In this document: in pieces, positions 19,316 through 28,425 of the stretch
Layout: every line of letters begins with the position of its first letter
Numbering within the stretch: the first letter of the stretch is position 1
Assembly: GCF_900142185.1 (NCBI RefSeq)
Contig: NZ_FQZZ01000001.1
Coordinates: forward strand, 744,001 to 808,000
Reading direction: 5' to 3'
Source of the DNA: Lutimaribacter pacificus
GTDB lineage: Bacteria; Pseudomonadota; Alphaproteobacteria; Rhodobacterales; Rhodobacteraceae
DNA length: 64,000 bases
Program-made: the position numbers and the translations under genes
Notes under the pieces: model-generated
The model's input: only the letters and a program-made list of their open reading frames with translations
Databases searched by the model: none
Told to the model about the DNA's origin: nothing

Positions 19316-19332
19316 AACGAAAAACAACCAAA

Positions 19333-19357
19333 GGGAGAGTTTTTTCAGAACTTTCCC
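19333..19357 (+). other. Imperfect stem-loop after purD
   Basis: GGGAGAGTT (19333-19341) pairs with AACTTTCCC (19349-19357) with one mismatch around a T-rich loop, 17 bp past the purD stop. No T run follows on either strand, so it may be a transcript-end stabiliser rather than an intrinsic terminator. Confidence 0.3.
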
Positions 19358-19433
19358 GTTATTGGCCAAAGGTTTGGCGCGCGGCGATCCTGTTGCTACC
19401 CTCCGTGGCGGAGCGAGGGGTCGGGAGGCCCGG

Positions 19434-19979
19434 ATGCAGGATGACACAATCGCATGTGCCGGGGCACGCCTGACCGGGCGCTACCTGTCGGGGCGTGACC
19501 GGGGCGGCGGGCTGTGGACGGTCGATCTCGGGCAGGTCACCGGCGCGGTCTATTCCGAACAGCGGGGATTGTCGCGGGTGCGCCTTGCGCTGCGGCTGCA
19601 AACCCCGGAGGGCTGGCGCGAGGTGGCCATCGAGGCGCCGCGCCAGCGCATGTCGCAGGCCCGCGACGTGCTGGAACATCGCGCGCTGGCTGCCCGGGTG
19701 GCCGAACTGCTGGCCGATCTGAGCCCCGGATTCCGCATCGCGTACCGCGTCGCCTTCGTGCCGGACAGGCTGTTGCGGCTGGTGGGGCTGGGGGTCGTGG
19801 CGGCGATGGCGATCCTGGGCTTTGCCCTGCCCGGTGCCATGCTGCCGCTTGGCGGGGCGGTGGTTTTCGCGGCGGCGGGGCTGGGCCTGCTGGCCTGGTA
19901 CCGGGCGCGCAGGCGCGTCTCGGATGTCAGCGCGGCAGCCTTGCCCGGTATCCTGACCGCCATGGGCCGGCGCGAATAG
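19434..19979 (+). CDS. Membrane protein of unknown function
   Basis: 181 residues. A polar N-terminal domain (1-110) with predicted beta character (ARLTGRYLSGRDRGGGLWTVDLG, RLALRLQTPEGWREVAIEAP) is followed by two hydrophobic helices (about 111-128 and 132-150) and a basic cytoplasmic tail. GGGAGG sits 6 bases before the ATG at 19434, which is why I prefer it to an open in-frame start 72 bases upstream. I recognise no family. It is convergent with the FG-GAP protein gene (6-bp gap). Confidence 0.65.
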   Translation: MQDDTIACAGARLTGRYLSGRDRGGGLWTVDLGQVTGAVYSEQRGLSRVRLALRLQTPEGWREVAIEAPRQRMSQARDVLEHRALAARVAELLADLSPGFRIAYRVAFVPDRLLRLVGLGVVAAMAILGFALPGAMLPLGGAVVFAAAGLGLLAWYRARRRVSDVSAAALPGILTAMGRRE

Positions 19980-19985
19980 GGCCGG

Positions 19986-20705
19986 TCAGTCGCAGCCAAG
20001 CGCCGCGTCAAGGCTGCCGGGGCCGGTATAGGGGCCGGTGGCGCGGCTTGCCAGCCGCCCGTTGCGATAGGTCGTGACCATGACGCGGTGCCAGTCGCCA
20101 TCGGCCGTCACCATCTCGGGGCCCTGACCGCAGTCGCGGATGCCGCCGGGGATGAAATCCCACCCGATCCGGTGATTGCTCAGCCCGTCCAGATCGGCCA
20201 GGTGGGTCAGCCCGCCGTTTTCATAGCGCCAGACGCGCAGCCGCCGGGTCAGGTGCGGGCGGTCGATATAGGCGATCTCGATCCTGCCGTCGCCATCCAG
20301 ATCGGCCGCACCGATGGGCGCGAGCCAGCGGTTCGGCTGCCCGATATGCGGCGTGGCGGCCAGCCTGGCGGGCGTGCCGTCGGCCCCCAGCCCGTAGATG
20401 GCCAGTTGCGCGCCCTGCGCCGGATCGGTTTCGATCACCACCACCTCGGGCCTGCCGTCGCCGGTCACGTCCCACAGGCGGGGGGCGATATCCTCGAAAA
20501 CGCGGGTGCCTGGACGGAACCGGATTTCGTAACTGCGCCGGTCCGACAGCCGCAGCGTCATGCCGGAATATTCGATCCCGTCCCCCAGGATGCCGTGGGC
20601 GTAATGCGTGACCGGGCCGGTGAACCGCGCGCCGGTGATGTCGCGGGCAAGGGCCGGGCCTGACGCGATCAGGACGCAACACAGCCCCGCCCAGGCGGCG
20701 CGCAT
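19986..20705 (-). CDS. Secreted FG-GAP/VCBS-repeat protein
   Basis: 239 residues with a signal peptide (about 1-20, AGLCCVLIASGPALA). The mature part has integrin-like calcium-binding repeats: LWDVTGDGRPEVVVIETD (about 76-93) and AADLDGDGRIEIAYIDRPH (about 133-151). A beta-propeller-like fold exposed in the periplasm is likely. Its role is unknown. The start lies 4 bp after the ferredoxin stop on the same strand, so the two are probably co-transcribed, although their functions have no obvious link. Confidence 0.8.
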   Translation of the reverse strand: MRAAWAGLCCVLIASGPALARDITGARFTGPVTHYAHGILGDGIEYSGMTLRLSDRRSYEIRFRPGTRVFEDIAPRLWDVTGDGRPEVVVIETDPAQGAQLAIYGLGADGTPARLAATPHIGQPNRWLAPIGAADLDGDGRIEIAYIDRPHLTRRLRVWRYENGGLTHLADLDGLSNHRIGWDFIPGGIRDCGQGPEMVTADGDWHRVMVTTYRNGRLASRATGPYTGPGSLDAALGCD

Positions 20706-20709
20706 CGGT

Positions 20710-21152
<443 letters not shown>

Positions 21153-21158
<6 letters not shown>

Positions 21159-21560
21159 CCTGTGTCGTATCGCCCCGATAACCATCCCCCGCAGGACTGG
21201 CCGCGCCCGCCCAGGGCGCTGGTCGCCGCGCGGCTGCCCGAGCCGCCATCGGGTGCGCGGGTGACGGTGGCGGGGCTGGTCATCCTGCGCCAGCGTCCCG
21301 GCACCGCGAAGGGCGTGATCTTCCTGACGCTCGAGGATGAAACCGGCGTGGTCAACGTGATCGTCTGGCGCAAGATCTTCGAACGGTTCCGCCGCGCGGT
21401 GATTGCCGGGCGGCTGCTGCGGGTGACCGGGCAGCTGCAGCGCGAGGCGGGGGTGACCCATGTCATCGCCGACGGGATCGAGGATATCTCGGCGCTGCTC
21501 GACACGCTGCTCGATGGCGGGGCGGAGGCCGCGCTTTCTTTGCCGGGGGAAACCGGGTAA
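21153..21560 (+). CDS. Stand-alone OB-fold protein resembling the C-terminus of error-prone polymerase DnaE2
   Basis: About 135 residues from the ATG at 21153; GTG (21138) and TTG (21126) starts are in frame upstream. The core GARVTVAGLVILRQRPGTAK, then GVIFLTLEDETGVVNVIVW, then RLLRVTGQLQREAGVTHVIA is the OB-fold at the very C-terminus of DnaE2, the SOS polymerase that works with ImuA and ImuB. The polymerase, PHP and finger domains are absent, and no imuA or imuB is nearby. A LexA box overlaps the start. It may be a remnant of an imuA-imuB-dnaE2 cassette after deletion, or a selected free OB-fold protein. The uninterrupted frame, normal codon use and retained SOS box favour a working gene. 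Confidence 0.7.
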
Positions 21561-21596
21561 CCTGCGCCAAAGCCCGGCGACAGAGGCGACGAGCAG

Positions 21597-22133
21597 ATGT
21601 TCACGATGACCCGACCCGCCATCGCGGCGGCGCTTTTCCTGGCGCTCGGGGCCTGTCAGGCCCAGGCGCCCCTCGGTGCGGGCGAGCCCGGGGTCACGCG
21701 GCTGTTCCAGCCCGCCCCGCCGGGCGCGGCGCCGGGCACCTGCTGGGGCAAGACCGAAACCCCCGCGGTGATCGAAACGGTAACCGAACAGGTGCTGGTG
21801 CAGCCCGCCGAGGTGCTGGCCGACGGATCGGTCACCGCGCCGCCGGTCTATCGAACGGAAACCCGGCAGATGATCGTGGAGGAACGGCGCGAGACATGGT
21901 TCGAAACGCCTTGCGAGGATGTTCTGACGGTCGAGTTCGTGCAAAGCCTGCAACGCGCGCTGGCGGCGCGGGGGCTTTATGGCGGCCCGCTCACCGGCGA
22001 GATGGACGCCCGCACCCGCCATGCCGTGCGCCGGTTCCAGGCGCCGGGGGGGCTGGATTCGGGCATCCTGTCGCTGGACACGGCGCGCAGGCTGGGGCTG
22101 GTGGCGATCGAACGGCCCGCTGAGGCGGGGTGA
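21597..22133 (+). CDS. Lipoprotein with a C-terminal peptidoglycan-binding domain
   Basis: 178 residues. Lipobox LGAC (Cys20) after a short signal sequence (AAALFLALGAC). The central part is charged and repeats TEQVLVQPAEV-like stretches. The C-terminal PG_binding_1 domain is at about 108-165 (DVLTVEFVQSLQRALAARGLYGGPLTGEMDARTRHAVRRFQ). It is probably anchored in the outer membrane and contacts the cell wall. An in-frame ATG at 21606 is an alternative start. It lies 36 bp after the SOS-box gene and could share its transcript. Confidence 0.8.
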   Translation: MFTMTRPAIAAALFLALGACQAQAPLGAGEPGVTRLFQPAPPGAAPGTCWGKTETPAVIETVTEQVLVQPAEVLADGSVTAPPVYRTETRQMIVEERRETWFETPCEDVLTVEFVQSLQRALAARGLYGGPLTGEMDARTRHAVRRFQAPGGLDSGILSLDTARRLGLVAIERPAEAG

Positions 22134-22168
22134 GTCTGCCCGAAGGCCCGGTCAACATTTCAGGCTGA

Positions 22169-22334
22169 GCGCAACAGAGGGCATCGCAGGGCCGCGGTCG
22201 GGCGATCCGACATTTGTGGCTGGCATTTTATCGCGCCGCCACTTCCTCCCTCGAAGCGGAGTGCCTGCGGCAGCCAATCGCCCGGCCGGGGGGCGGCCGT
22301 GCGATGCCCGGGCCGCTTCGCGGCTGTTCCGGGC
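22169..22334 (+). repeat. Structured interspersed repeat, copy A (~166 bp)
   Basis: This non-coding block between two convergent genes matches, at most positions, the reverse complement of 39001-39167. Its own ends are inverted repeats: GGGCATCGCA near 22180 and TGCGATGCCC near 22310, with further pairing between GTCGGGCGAT and ATCGCCCGGCC. The whole unit can therefore fold into a long hairpin. No open frame spans it. It may be a MITE-like or REP-like element, or a structured RNA. Confidence 0.75.
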
Positions 22335-22374
22335 GGGGTGCATCGTTCAAACGGTGGTTTCGCGGCAACCGCCC

Positions 22375-22803
22375 TCAGCCCAGCAGCGAGAACGGATGGC
22401 GTTCGACCCGAACGCCCTGTGCCTGCAACGCCGCCTCGAACCGGTCATGCGGGGGCAGCACGTCATGGGGCAGGCGGATCTTGCGGCCATCCGTCAGCAC
22501 CAGCGTGACGCGCATCGACAGATCGAGCCGGCGGTCGAAACGCACCTTTTCGATCAGCGCCAGCGGCACGCGGTCGGCCCCGAGGATGCCCTGCCAGTCA
22601 AGCGCCCGGTCGTCGAGGGTCAGGCGGCTTTCGGGGTTGCGCCAGACCTCCCACGCCAGCGGCAGGGTGAACAGCCACAGGAACAGCACGATCCAGACCG
22701 CCGCGTTCAGGGCCGCCAGCATCCCCAGCAGCACCGCCCAGACCAGCGCCAGCGCGACAAGGTTGCGGCGCGACCGGCCGGTGCGGCGAAAGGCAAGGCT
22801 CAT
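22375..22803 (-). CDS. Membrane protein with PH-like C-terminal domain, unknown function
   Basis: 142 residues. Two close hydrophobic helices (about 15-32 and 36-52) are followed by a cytoplasmic beta-rich part: SRLTLDDRALDWQGI, VPLALIEKVRFDR, LSMRVTLVLTDGRKIRLP and a final helix. The pattern resembles bacterial PH-like domains found in small membrane proteins, but this is a structural guess. It lies 71 bp downstream of pepN on the same strand and may be co-transcribed with it. The 3' end faces repeat copy A. Confidence 0.65.
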   Translation of the reverse strand: MSLAFRRTGRSRRNLVALALVWAVLLGMLAALNAAVWIVLFLWLFTLPLAWEVWRNPESRLTLDDRALDWQGILGADRVPLALIEKVRFDRRLDLSMRVTLVLTDGRKIRLPHDVLPPHDRFEAALQAQGVRVERHPFSLLG

Positions 22804-22874
22804 CGCCCGCCCGCCGGGATCGCGCCGTTACCGAGGGGGCTGCCGGCCCTGCGCATGGTCCTTCTCCCTTTCGT

Positions 22875-25424
22875 TCAGCCCAGTATGCGGGTGACCATCT
22901 CGGTCGTGTCGCGCGACAGGTCCGGCGTGGCGAGGATACGCTCCAGCGCCGCCCTGGCATGGGCCTGCCGGGTGGCGTCATAGCGCGCCCATGTCTCGAA
23001 CGCGGTGCACATGCGCGCGGTGGTCTGCGGGTTCACCGGATCGAGCGCCACAAGCTGGTCTGCCAGCAGCGCATAGCCCGCGCCCGAGGCATGGTGGAAC
23101 CCCGCCGAATTGCCCGCCAGCGCGCCCAGGACCGAGCGGAAGCGGTTGGGGTTTCTGATCGTGAAATCAGGGTGTTGCGTCAGGTCTTTCGTGCGCGGTG
23201 CGGCATCCTGCGGGGCGGCGTTCTGGATCTGGATGGCGAACCATTTGTCGATCACCAGCCGGTCGTGTTTCCACTGGTCGTAGAACCGCGCCACCGCCGC
23301 ATCGCCCTTGCCCGCCGAAATCAGCGCCGAAAGCGCGGCAAGCTGCTGGGTCATGTTGTCGGCGCCGTCGAACTGGCGCTGCGCCAGCGCGCCGCCATCC
23401 AGCCGGTTGATGATGCCAAGCGCGGCATTGGCCAGCCGCCGGGCGGCGGCCTGTTCGGCCGAGGGCCGGTAGGGATCGGTGACCTGGTACTGCGCGTAAA
23501 GCCGCGTCGCGGTGTCCTGAAACGCCTCGGCGCGGGCCTGTTTCAGGGTCTCGGTCGCCTCCCATATGGCCTGCGGATCGGGCACCGCGCCGGCGTCGTG
23601 GATCAGTTGCGCCAGCTCGTCCTGCGGCGGCAGGCCAAGCGCGAGGGCGCGGAAGGCCGGGTCTTGCGTGTCGTCGCGGATCAGCCGGTGCAGCGCATCG
23701 AGATAGGCGCTGTCGGGCGCGTCGCCCTGCCGGATCATGCGCAACAGCGTGTCCAGAACCAGGTCGCGCCCCGCCTGCCAGCGGTTGAACGGGTCGGTGT
23801 CGTTGGCCAGCAGGAAGGCGCGCGTGGCGTTGTCGGTCTTGTGTTCAAGGATCACCGGGGCCGAGAAATCGCGCAGGATCGACGGGGTGGGCCGCGATGC
23901 GAGCCCGTCGAAGGCAAAGCTCTGCTCGGCCTGCGTCATTTCCAGAACCGTGGTCGGCACCACCTCGTCGCCATTGGGGTTCAGCAGCCCCACGGCGATG
24001 GGAATGACCCGCGGATCCTTCTGCGGCTGGCCAGGGGTGGGGGGCGTTTCCTGTTTGAACGTAAGGGTATAGGTGCCGTTGCTGAAGTCGTCCGAGATAC
24101 TCAGCCGGGGCGTGCCGGCCTGTTCGTACCAGCGTTTGAACTGGGTCAGGTCGCGGCCGGTGGCGTCCTCGAACACCTTGAGCCAGTCCTCGATCGTGGC
24201 GGCATCGCCATCGTGGCGCTGGAAATAAAGGTCCAGCGCCTTGTAATACTCGTCATGCCCGAACAGCGTCTTCAACATCCCGATCAGCTCGGCGCCCTTT
24301 TCATAGACGGTGGCGGTATAGAAATTGTTGATCTCGACAAAACTGTCGGGCCGCACCGGGTGCGCCAGCGGGCCGTTATCCTCGCGGAACTGGCGCCCGC
24401 GCAGCATGATCGCGTCCTCGATCCGCTTGACCGGCGCGCTGCGCATGTCGGCGGTGAACTGGGCATCGCGGAACACCGTCAGCCCCTCTTTCAGGCAAAG
24501 CTGGAACCAGTCGCGGCAGGTGATGCGGTTGCCGGTCCAGTTGTGGAAATACTCATGCGCGATGATCGCCTCGATCCGTTCGAAATTGGCGTCGGTGCTG
24601 GTTTCGGGGCTGGCCAGCACGCAGGACGAGTTGAAGATGTTCAGCCCCTTGTTCTCCATCGCGCCCATGTTGAAATCGTCCACCGCGACGATGTTGAACA
24701 CGTCCAGATCGTATTCGCGGCCATAGGTTTCCTCGTCCCACGTCATCGACTTTTTCAGCGCCTCCATGCCGAAGGCGCATTTATCCTCGTCGCCGGGGCG
24801 GACCCAGATGTTCAGTTCGACCTCGCGGCCGGATTTCGTGGTGAAACGGTCGGGGTGGTTGACCAGATCGCCCGCCACCAACGCGAACAGGTAGGCGGGT
24901 TTGGGCCAGGGATCGTGCCATTCGGCCCAGCCATCGCCCCGCCCGGCGGGGTTGCCGTTCGACAGCATGATCTTTTCCCTGCCCTCGATACGCACGGTAA
25001 AGGGCGCCATCACGTCGGGACGGTCGGGGTAATAGGTGATCTTGCGAAACCCCTCGGCCTCGCACTGGGTGCAATACATGCCGTTCGACATGTAAAGCCC
25101 CTCCAGCGCGGTGTTGGCGGCGGGGGCGATCTCAACCTCGGCCTCCCAGGTAAAGGGGCGGTCGGGCACGGCGCAGGTCAGGCCCTGTGCGCTCAGCTCG
25201 GGCGTGACCTCCTGCCCGTCGATGGCGGCGCGGATCAGGGTCAGGTTCTCGCCATGCAGAAAGAACGTATCCGATTGCGACGCGGGGTTAGGTCTGAACT
25301 CTATTTTGCTGATAACGCGGGTTTTTTCCGGATCCAGCCGAAAGGTCAGCGTGACCGGGCCGACAAGGAAGGCCGGCGGCGTGTAATCGGCAAGATAGAT
25401 GGTCTGGGGAGAGGCGTCTTTCAT
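22875..25424 (-). CDS. pepN: Aminopeptidase N (M1 family, E. coli PepN type)
   Basis: 849 residues. A cytosolic zinc aminopeptidase that trims N-terminal residues from peptides. It has the substrate-binding GAMEN (254-258), the zinc motif HEYFHNWTGNR (His290, Glu291, His294) with the third ligand Glu313 in LKEG, and the PepN-type DUF3458 and C-terminal helical domains. The chosen start at 25424 (MKDASPQTIYLADYTPP) is the usual family N-terminus. The frame is open for nine further codons. It is divergent from the malate synthase gene across 239 bp. Confidence 0.95.
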   Translation of the reverse strand: MKDASPQTIYLADYTPPAFLVGPVTLTFRLDPEKTRVISKIEFRPNPASQSDTFFLHGENLTLIRAAIDGQEVTPELSAQGLTCAVPDRPFTWEAEVEIAPAANTALEGLYMSNGMYCTQCEAEGFRKITYYPDRPDVMAPFTVRIEGREKIMLSNGNPAGRGDGWAEWHDPWPKPAYLFALVAGDLVNHPDRFTTKSGREVELNIWVRPGDEDKCAFGMEALKKSMTWDEETYGREYDLDVFNIVAVDDFNMGAMENKGLNIFNSSCVLASPETSTDANFERIEAIIAHEYFHNWTGNRITCRDWFQLCLKEGLTVFRDAQFTADMRSAPVKRIEDAIMLRGRQFREDNGPLAHPVRPDSFVEINNFYTATVYEKGAELIGMLKTLFGHDEYYKALDLYFQRHDGDAATIEDWLKVFEDATGRDLTQFKRWYEQAGTPRLSISDDFSNGTYTLTFKQETPPTPGQPQKDPRVIPIAVGLLNPNGDEVVPTTVLEMTQAEQSFAFDGLASRPTPSILRDFSAPVILEHKTDNATRAFLLANDTDPFNRWQAGRDLVLDTLLRMIRQGDAPDSAYLDALHRLIRDDTQDPAFRALALGLPPQDELAQLIHDAGAVPDPQAIWEATETLKQARAEAFQDTATRLYAQYQVTDPYRPSAEQAAARRLANAALGIINRLDGGALAQRQFDGADNMTQQLAALSALISAGKGDAAVARFYDQWKHDRLVIDKWFAIQIQNAAPQDAAPRTKDLTQHPDFTIRNPNRFRSVLGALAGNSAGFHHASGAGYALLADQLVALDPVNPQTTARMCTAFETWARYDATRQAHARAALERILATPDLSRDTTEMVTRILG

Positions 25425-25580
25425 CGCGGGCGCTCCGATAGCGGAAATCACGGGGTTCGCCCGCGACGTTAGAGCGATGGCGGCGCGGCTTCAATGGTCG
25501 GGCTGCTGCGGGCGATCTGACGGAAAATTCGGAAACTGCGCCTTATTGTTCGGTTTTTCCTGAAAGACATGCGGAAAAAT

Positions 25581-25599
25581 TGGTAAAAAAGTCTTACCA
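25581..25599 (+). promoter_or_regulatory. Palindrome upstream of malate synthase, possible GntR-type operator
   Basis: TGGTAA (25581-25586) and TTACCA (25594-25599) are a perfect 6-bp inverted repeat with a 7-base spacer, in an AT-rich patch 65 bp before the glcB ATG. TGGTnn...nnACCA symmetry is common for GntR/FadR-type regulators, which often control glycolate and glyoxylate genes. The regulator itself is not in the window. Confidence 0.4.
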
Positions 25600-25663
25600 C
25601 CTCTGTTGCCTATAGGAAACTTCTGCCCTAATCCTGAAAACCAACCGGTCAATGGAGGGGTTC

Positions 25664-27808
25664 ATGACGGCACGGATCGACAAGCACGGCCTGCAGGTGG
25701 CCGAGGAACTGGCGGCATTCATCGACGACCGCGCGCTGCCCGGAACGGGCGTGACGGCCGATGCCTTCTGGAAGGGGCTGTCGGATATCGCGCATACGCA
25801 GGGGCCGAAGAACCGCGCGCTTTTGCAGAAACGCGAGGATTTGCAGGCCAAAATCGACGCCTGGCACCGCGAACGCAACGCCGCGCCGCACGATGCCGAT
25901 GCCTATCGCGCCTTCCTGGAAGAGATCGGATACCTGGTGCCCGAGGGCGGCGATTTCGAGATCGACACCGCCAATACCGACCCCGAGATCGCACGCGTGC
26001 CCGGCCCGCAGCTGGTGGTGCCGATCACCAATGCGCGTTTCGCGCTGAACGCGGCGAATGCGCGCTGGGGCAGCCTTTACGATTGTTTCTATGGCACCGA
26101 CGTGATGGGCACGCCGATCCCCACCGGCGGCTACGACAAGGGCCGCGGCGCGCGCGTGGTGGCCAAGGCAAGGGTATTCCTGGACGAGGCGTTTCCCATC
26201 GCCGGTGGCAGCCACGCCGACGCGCGGCGGTATCATGTCGAGGGCGGGCAGGTGCTGGTCGATGACATGCCGCTGGCCGATCCGGCGAAATTCGCGGGCT
26301 ACCGGGGCCACCCCAAGGCGCCCGACGCGGTGCTGCTGGTCAATCACGGGCTGCATGTGGAACTGGTCTTCGACCGCACCCACCCGATCGGCAGCCGCGA
26401 CCGGGCGGGCCTTGCCGATGTGCGGATGGAAAGCGCCATGTCTGCGATCATGGATTGCGAGGATTCGGTCGCCTGCGTCGATGCCGCTGACAAGGTGGGC
26501 GCCTATGGCAACTGGCTGGGGCTGATGAAAGGCGACCTTGAGGACAGCTTTGAAAAGGGCGGGTGCCGGATGACCCGCCGGCTGGCCGGCGACCGGACCT
26601 ATACCGCGCCCGACGGCAAGGGCGAGGTCATGCTTAAGGGCCGCGCGCTGATGCTGGTGCGCAACGTGGGCCACCTGATGACCAACCCCGCGATCCTGAC
26701 CCGCGACGGCGACGAGATATACGAGGGGCTGATGGACGCGATGGTGACCACGCTGATCGCCATGCACGACCTTGCCCGCGAGGGCGGCAATTCGGTCACC
26801 GGCTCGGTCTACGTGGTCAAGCCCAAGATGCACGGGCCCGAAGAGGTGGCTTTCGCCGTCGAAAGTTTCGACATGGTCGAGGACGCGCTGGGCCTGCCGC
26901 GCAACACCGTGAAGCTGGGCATCATGGACGAGGAGCGCCGCACCAGCGCGAATCTCAAGGAATGTATCCGCGCCGCGAAATCCCGCGTGTGCTTCATCAA
27001 TACCGGATTTCTCGACCGTACCGGCGACGAAATCCACACCTCGATGGAGGCGGGGCCGTTCAGCCGCAAGGATTTCATCAAGCGCAAGCCGTGGATCGGC
27101 GCCTATGAAAACCTGAACGTGGATATCGGGCTGGAATGCGGGCTGCAGGGTCGCGCGCAGATCGGCAAGGGCATGTGGGCGAAACCCGACGCGATGGCCG
27201 AGATGCTGGACCAGAAGATCGAGCACCCCAGGGCCGGGGCCAACTGCGCCTGGGTGCCGTCGCCCACCGCCGCCACGCTGCACGCGCTGCATTACCACAA
27301 GGTCGATGTCTTCGCCGTGCAGGACGGGATCAGGGCCGGGGGCCGCCGCGCGCATCTGGATACGCTGCTGGATATCCCCGTCGCCAGCTACCGCAAATGG
27401 ACCGACGCCCAGATCATGCGCGAGGTCGAGAACAACGCGCAGGGTATCCTTGGCTACGTGGTGCGCTGGATCGACCAAGGCATCGGCTGCTCCAAGGTGC
27501 CCGACATCAACGACGTGGGATTGATGGAGGATCGCGCGACCTGCCGCATCAGCTCGCAGCATATCGCCAACTGGCTGCATCACGGCGTGGTCAGCCGCGA
27601 TCAGGCCATGGCCGCCATGCAAAAGATGGCCCGCGTGGTGGACGAGCAGAACGCCGGCGATCCGGCCTATCGCCCGATGGCGCCCGGTTTCGACGGGATC
27701 GCCTTTCAGGCGGCCTGCGACCTGGTGTTCGAAGGCAGGGTGCAGCCCTCGGGCTATACCGAGCCGGTGCTGCATCGCCGCCGGCTGGAGTTGAAAGCGG
27801 CGGTATAG
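25664..27808 (+). CDS. glcB: Malate synthase G
   Basis: 714 residues, the length of the large monomeric isoform G. Condenses acetyl-CoA with glyoxylate to malate. Family features include [18 protein letters not shown], the [19 protein letters not shown] segment, [34 protein letters not shown] with acidic metal ligands, [18 protein letters not shown] and the C-terminal [23 protein letters not shown] lies 3 bases before the ATG at 25664. An ATG 12 bases upstream lacks that spacing. It is followed 70 bp later by a GlcG-like gene, a pairing also seen in the glycolate operon. Confidence 0.96.
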   Translation: MTARIDKHGLQVAEELAAFIDDRALPGTGVTADAFWKGLSDIAHTQGPKNRALLQKREDLQAKIDAWHRERNAAPHDADAYRAFLEEIGYLVPEGGDFEIDTANTDPEIARVPGPQLVVPITNARFALNAANARWGSLYDCFYGTDVMGTPIPTGGYDKGRGARVVAKARVFLDEAFPIAGGSHADARRYHVEGGQVLVDDMPLADPAKFAGYRGHPKAPDAVLLVNHGLHVELVFDRTHPIGSRDRAGLADVRMESAMSAIMDCEDSVACVDAADKVGAYGNWLGLMKGDLEDSFEKGGCRMTRRLAGDRTYTAPDGKGEVMLKGRALMLVRNVGHLMTNPAILTRDGDEIYEGLMDAMVTTLIAMHDLAREGGNSVTGSVYVVKPKMHGPEEVAFAVESFDMVEDALGLPRNTVKLGIMDEERRTSANLKECIRAAKSRVCFINTGFLDRTGDEIHTSMEAGPFSRKDFIKRKPWIGAYENLNVDIGLECGLQGRAQIGKGMWAKPDAMAEMLDQKIEHPRAGANCAWVPSPTAATLHALHYHKVDVFAVQDGIRAGGRRAHLDTLLDIPVASYRKWTDAQIMREVENNAQGILGYVVRWIDQGIGCSKVPDINDVGLMEDRATCRISSQHIANWLHHGVVSRDQAMAAMQKMARVVDEQNAGDPAYRPMAPGFDGIAFQAACDLVFEGRVQPSGYTEPVLHRRRLELKAAV

Positions 27809-27825
27809 GCGGGCAGGGTGGTTTC

Positions 27826-27873
27826 GGGGGGCGCTGCCCCCCGGACCCCCCGGAATATTTCCAGAGAGAGGAA
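27826..27873. repeat. GGGGCGCTGCCCC-type dispersed palindrome, copy 2
   Basis: The palindrome GGGGGGCGCTGCCCCCC (27826-27842) is followed by ACCCCCCGGAATATTTCCAG and AGAGAGGAAG. The palindrome core and the GGAATATTTCCAGAGAGAGG tail match copy 1. Here the tail also supplies GAGAGGAAG, the ribosome-binding site of the following GlcG-like gene, so the repeat has become part of the translation signal. Confidence 0.7.
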
Positions 27874-27878
27874 GACAG

Positions 27879-28310
27879 ATGGCCGGAATTTCCCTGCGCA
27901 AGGCGCGCACCATCATCCGCAAGGCGCTGGAACACGGCCGGGCCGAGGGGATGAAGCCGCTCAGCGCCGTCGTGCTGGACGATGGCGGCAATCCCATCGC
28001 GTTCGAGCGTGGCGACGGCGCCAGCCCGGGGCGGTATGGCATCGCGCATGGCAAGGCCTATGGCGCGGTGATGCTGGGCATGGGCGGACGTGCACAGCGC
28101 GACCGGGCCGAGGCGCAGGCCTATTTCATGGCCGCCGCCAACGGTGTCTATGGCGGCGCGGTGGTGCCGGTGCCGGGCGGCGTCATCCTGCGCGATGCGC
28201 GGGGCCGTATGCTGGGCGCGGTGGGCGTGACCGGCGACAGTTCGGAAAACGACGAGGCCGCGGCGCTGGCCGGTATCGCGGCGGCGGGCGGGCTGACGGC
28301 CGAACCCTGA
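27879..28310 (+). CDS. GlcG/HbpS-like haem-degrading domain protein (DUF336)
   Basis: 143 residues: MAGISLRKARTIIRKALEHG, then LSAVVLDDGGNPIAFERGDGA, a YGIAHGKAYGAVMLGMGGR segment, PVPGGVILRDARGRMLGAVGVTGDSSENDEA at the end. This is the compact GlcG/HbpS fold. Members bind haem or small ligands. GlcG proteins sit with glycolate and malate synthase genes, but their task is unsettled. No signal peptide is seen, which argues for a cytosolic GlcG rather than secreted HbpS. The ribosome site comes from repeat copy 2. Confidence 0.85.
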   Translation: MAGISLRKARTIIRKALEHGRAEGMKPLSAVVLDDGGNPIAFERGDGASPGRYGIAHGKAYGAVMLGMGGRAQRDRAEAQAYFMAAANGVYGGAVVPVPGGVILRDARGRMLGAVGVTGDSSENDEAAALAGIAAAGGLTAEP

Positions 28311-28425
28311 GCGCCCGTTTTTCGGGCGTGCAGGGCGCATGTGCGCGGGCGCAGGCGTGCGGGGGGTGTTTTCCTGATCCCTTGCGCGTTATATCTGGGG
28401 CCCGAAGGCAACGAACAGGCCCAAC

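Noticed and set aside
22959-25472. Long plus-strand frame opposite pepN, and similar ones opposite glcB (25649-28054) and the IorB-like gene (33180-35606)
   Set aside because: All are antisense shadows of strongly supported enzymes.
28309-28327. GCCCG-TTTTT-CGGGC hairpin after the GlcG-like gene as terminator
   Set aside because: The stem is only 5-6 bp and the T run lies in the loop rather than after the stem.
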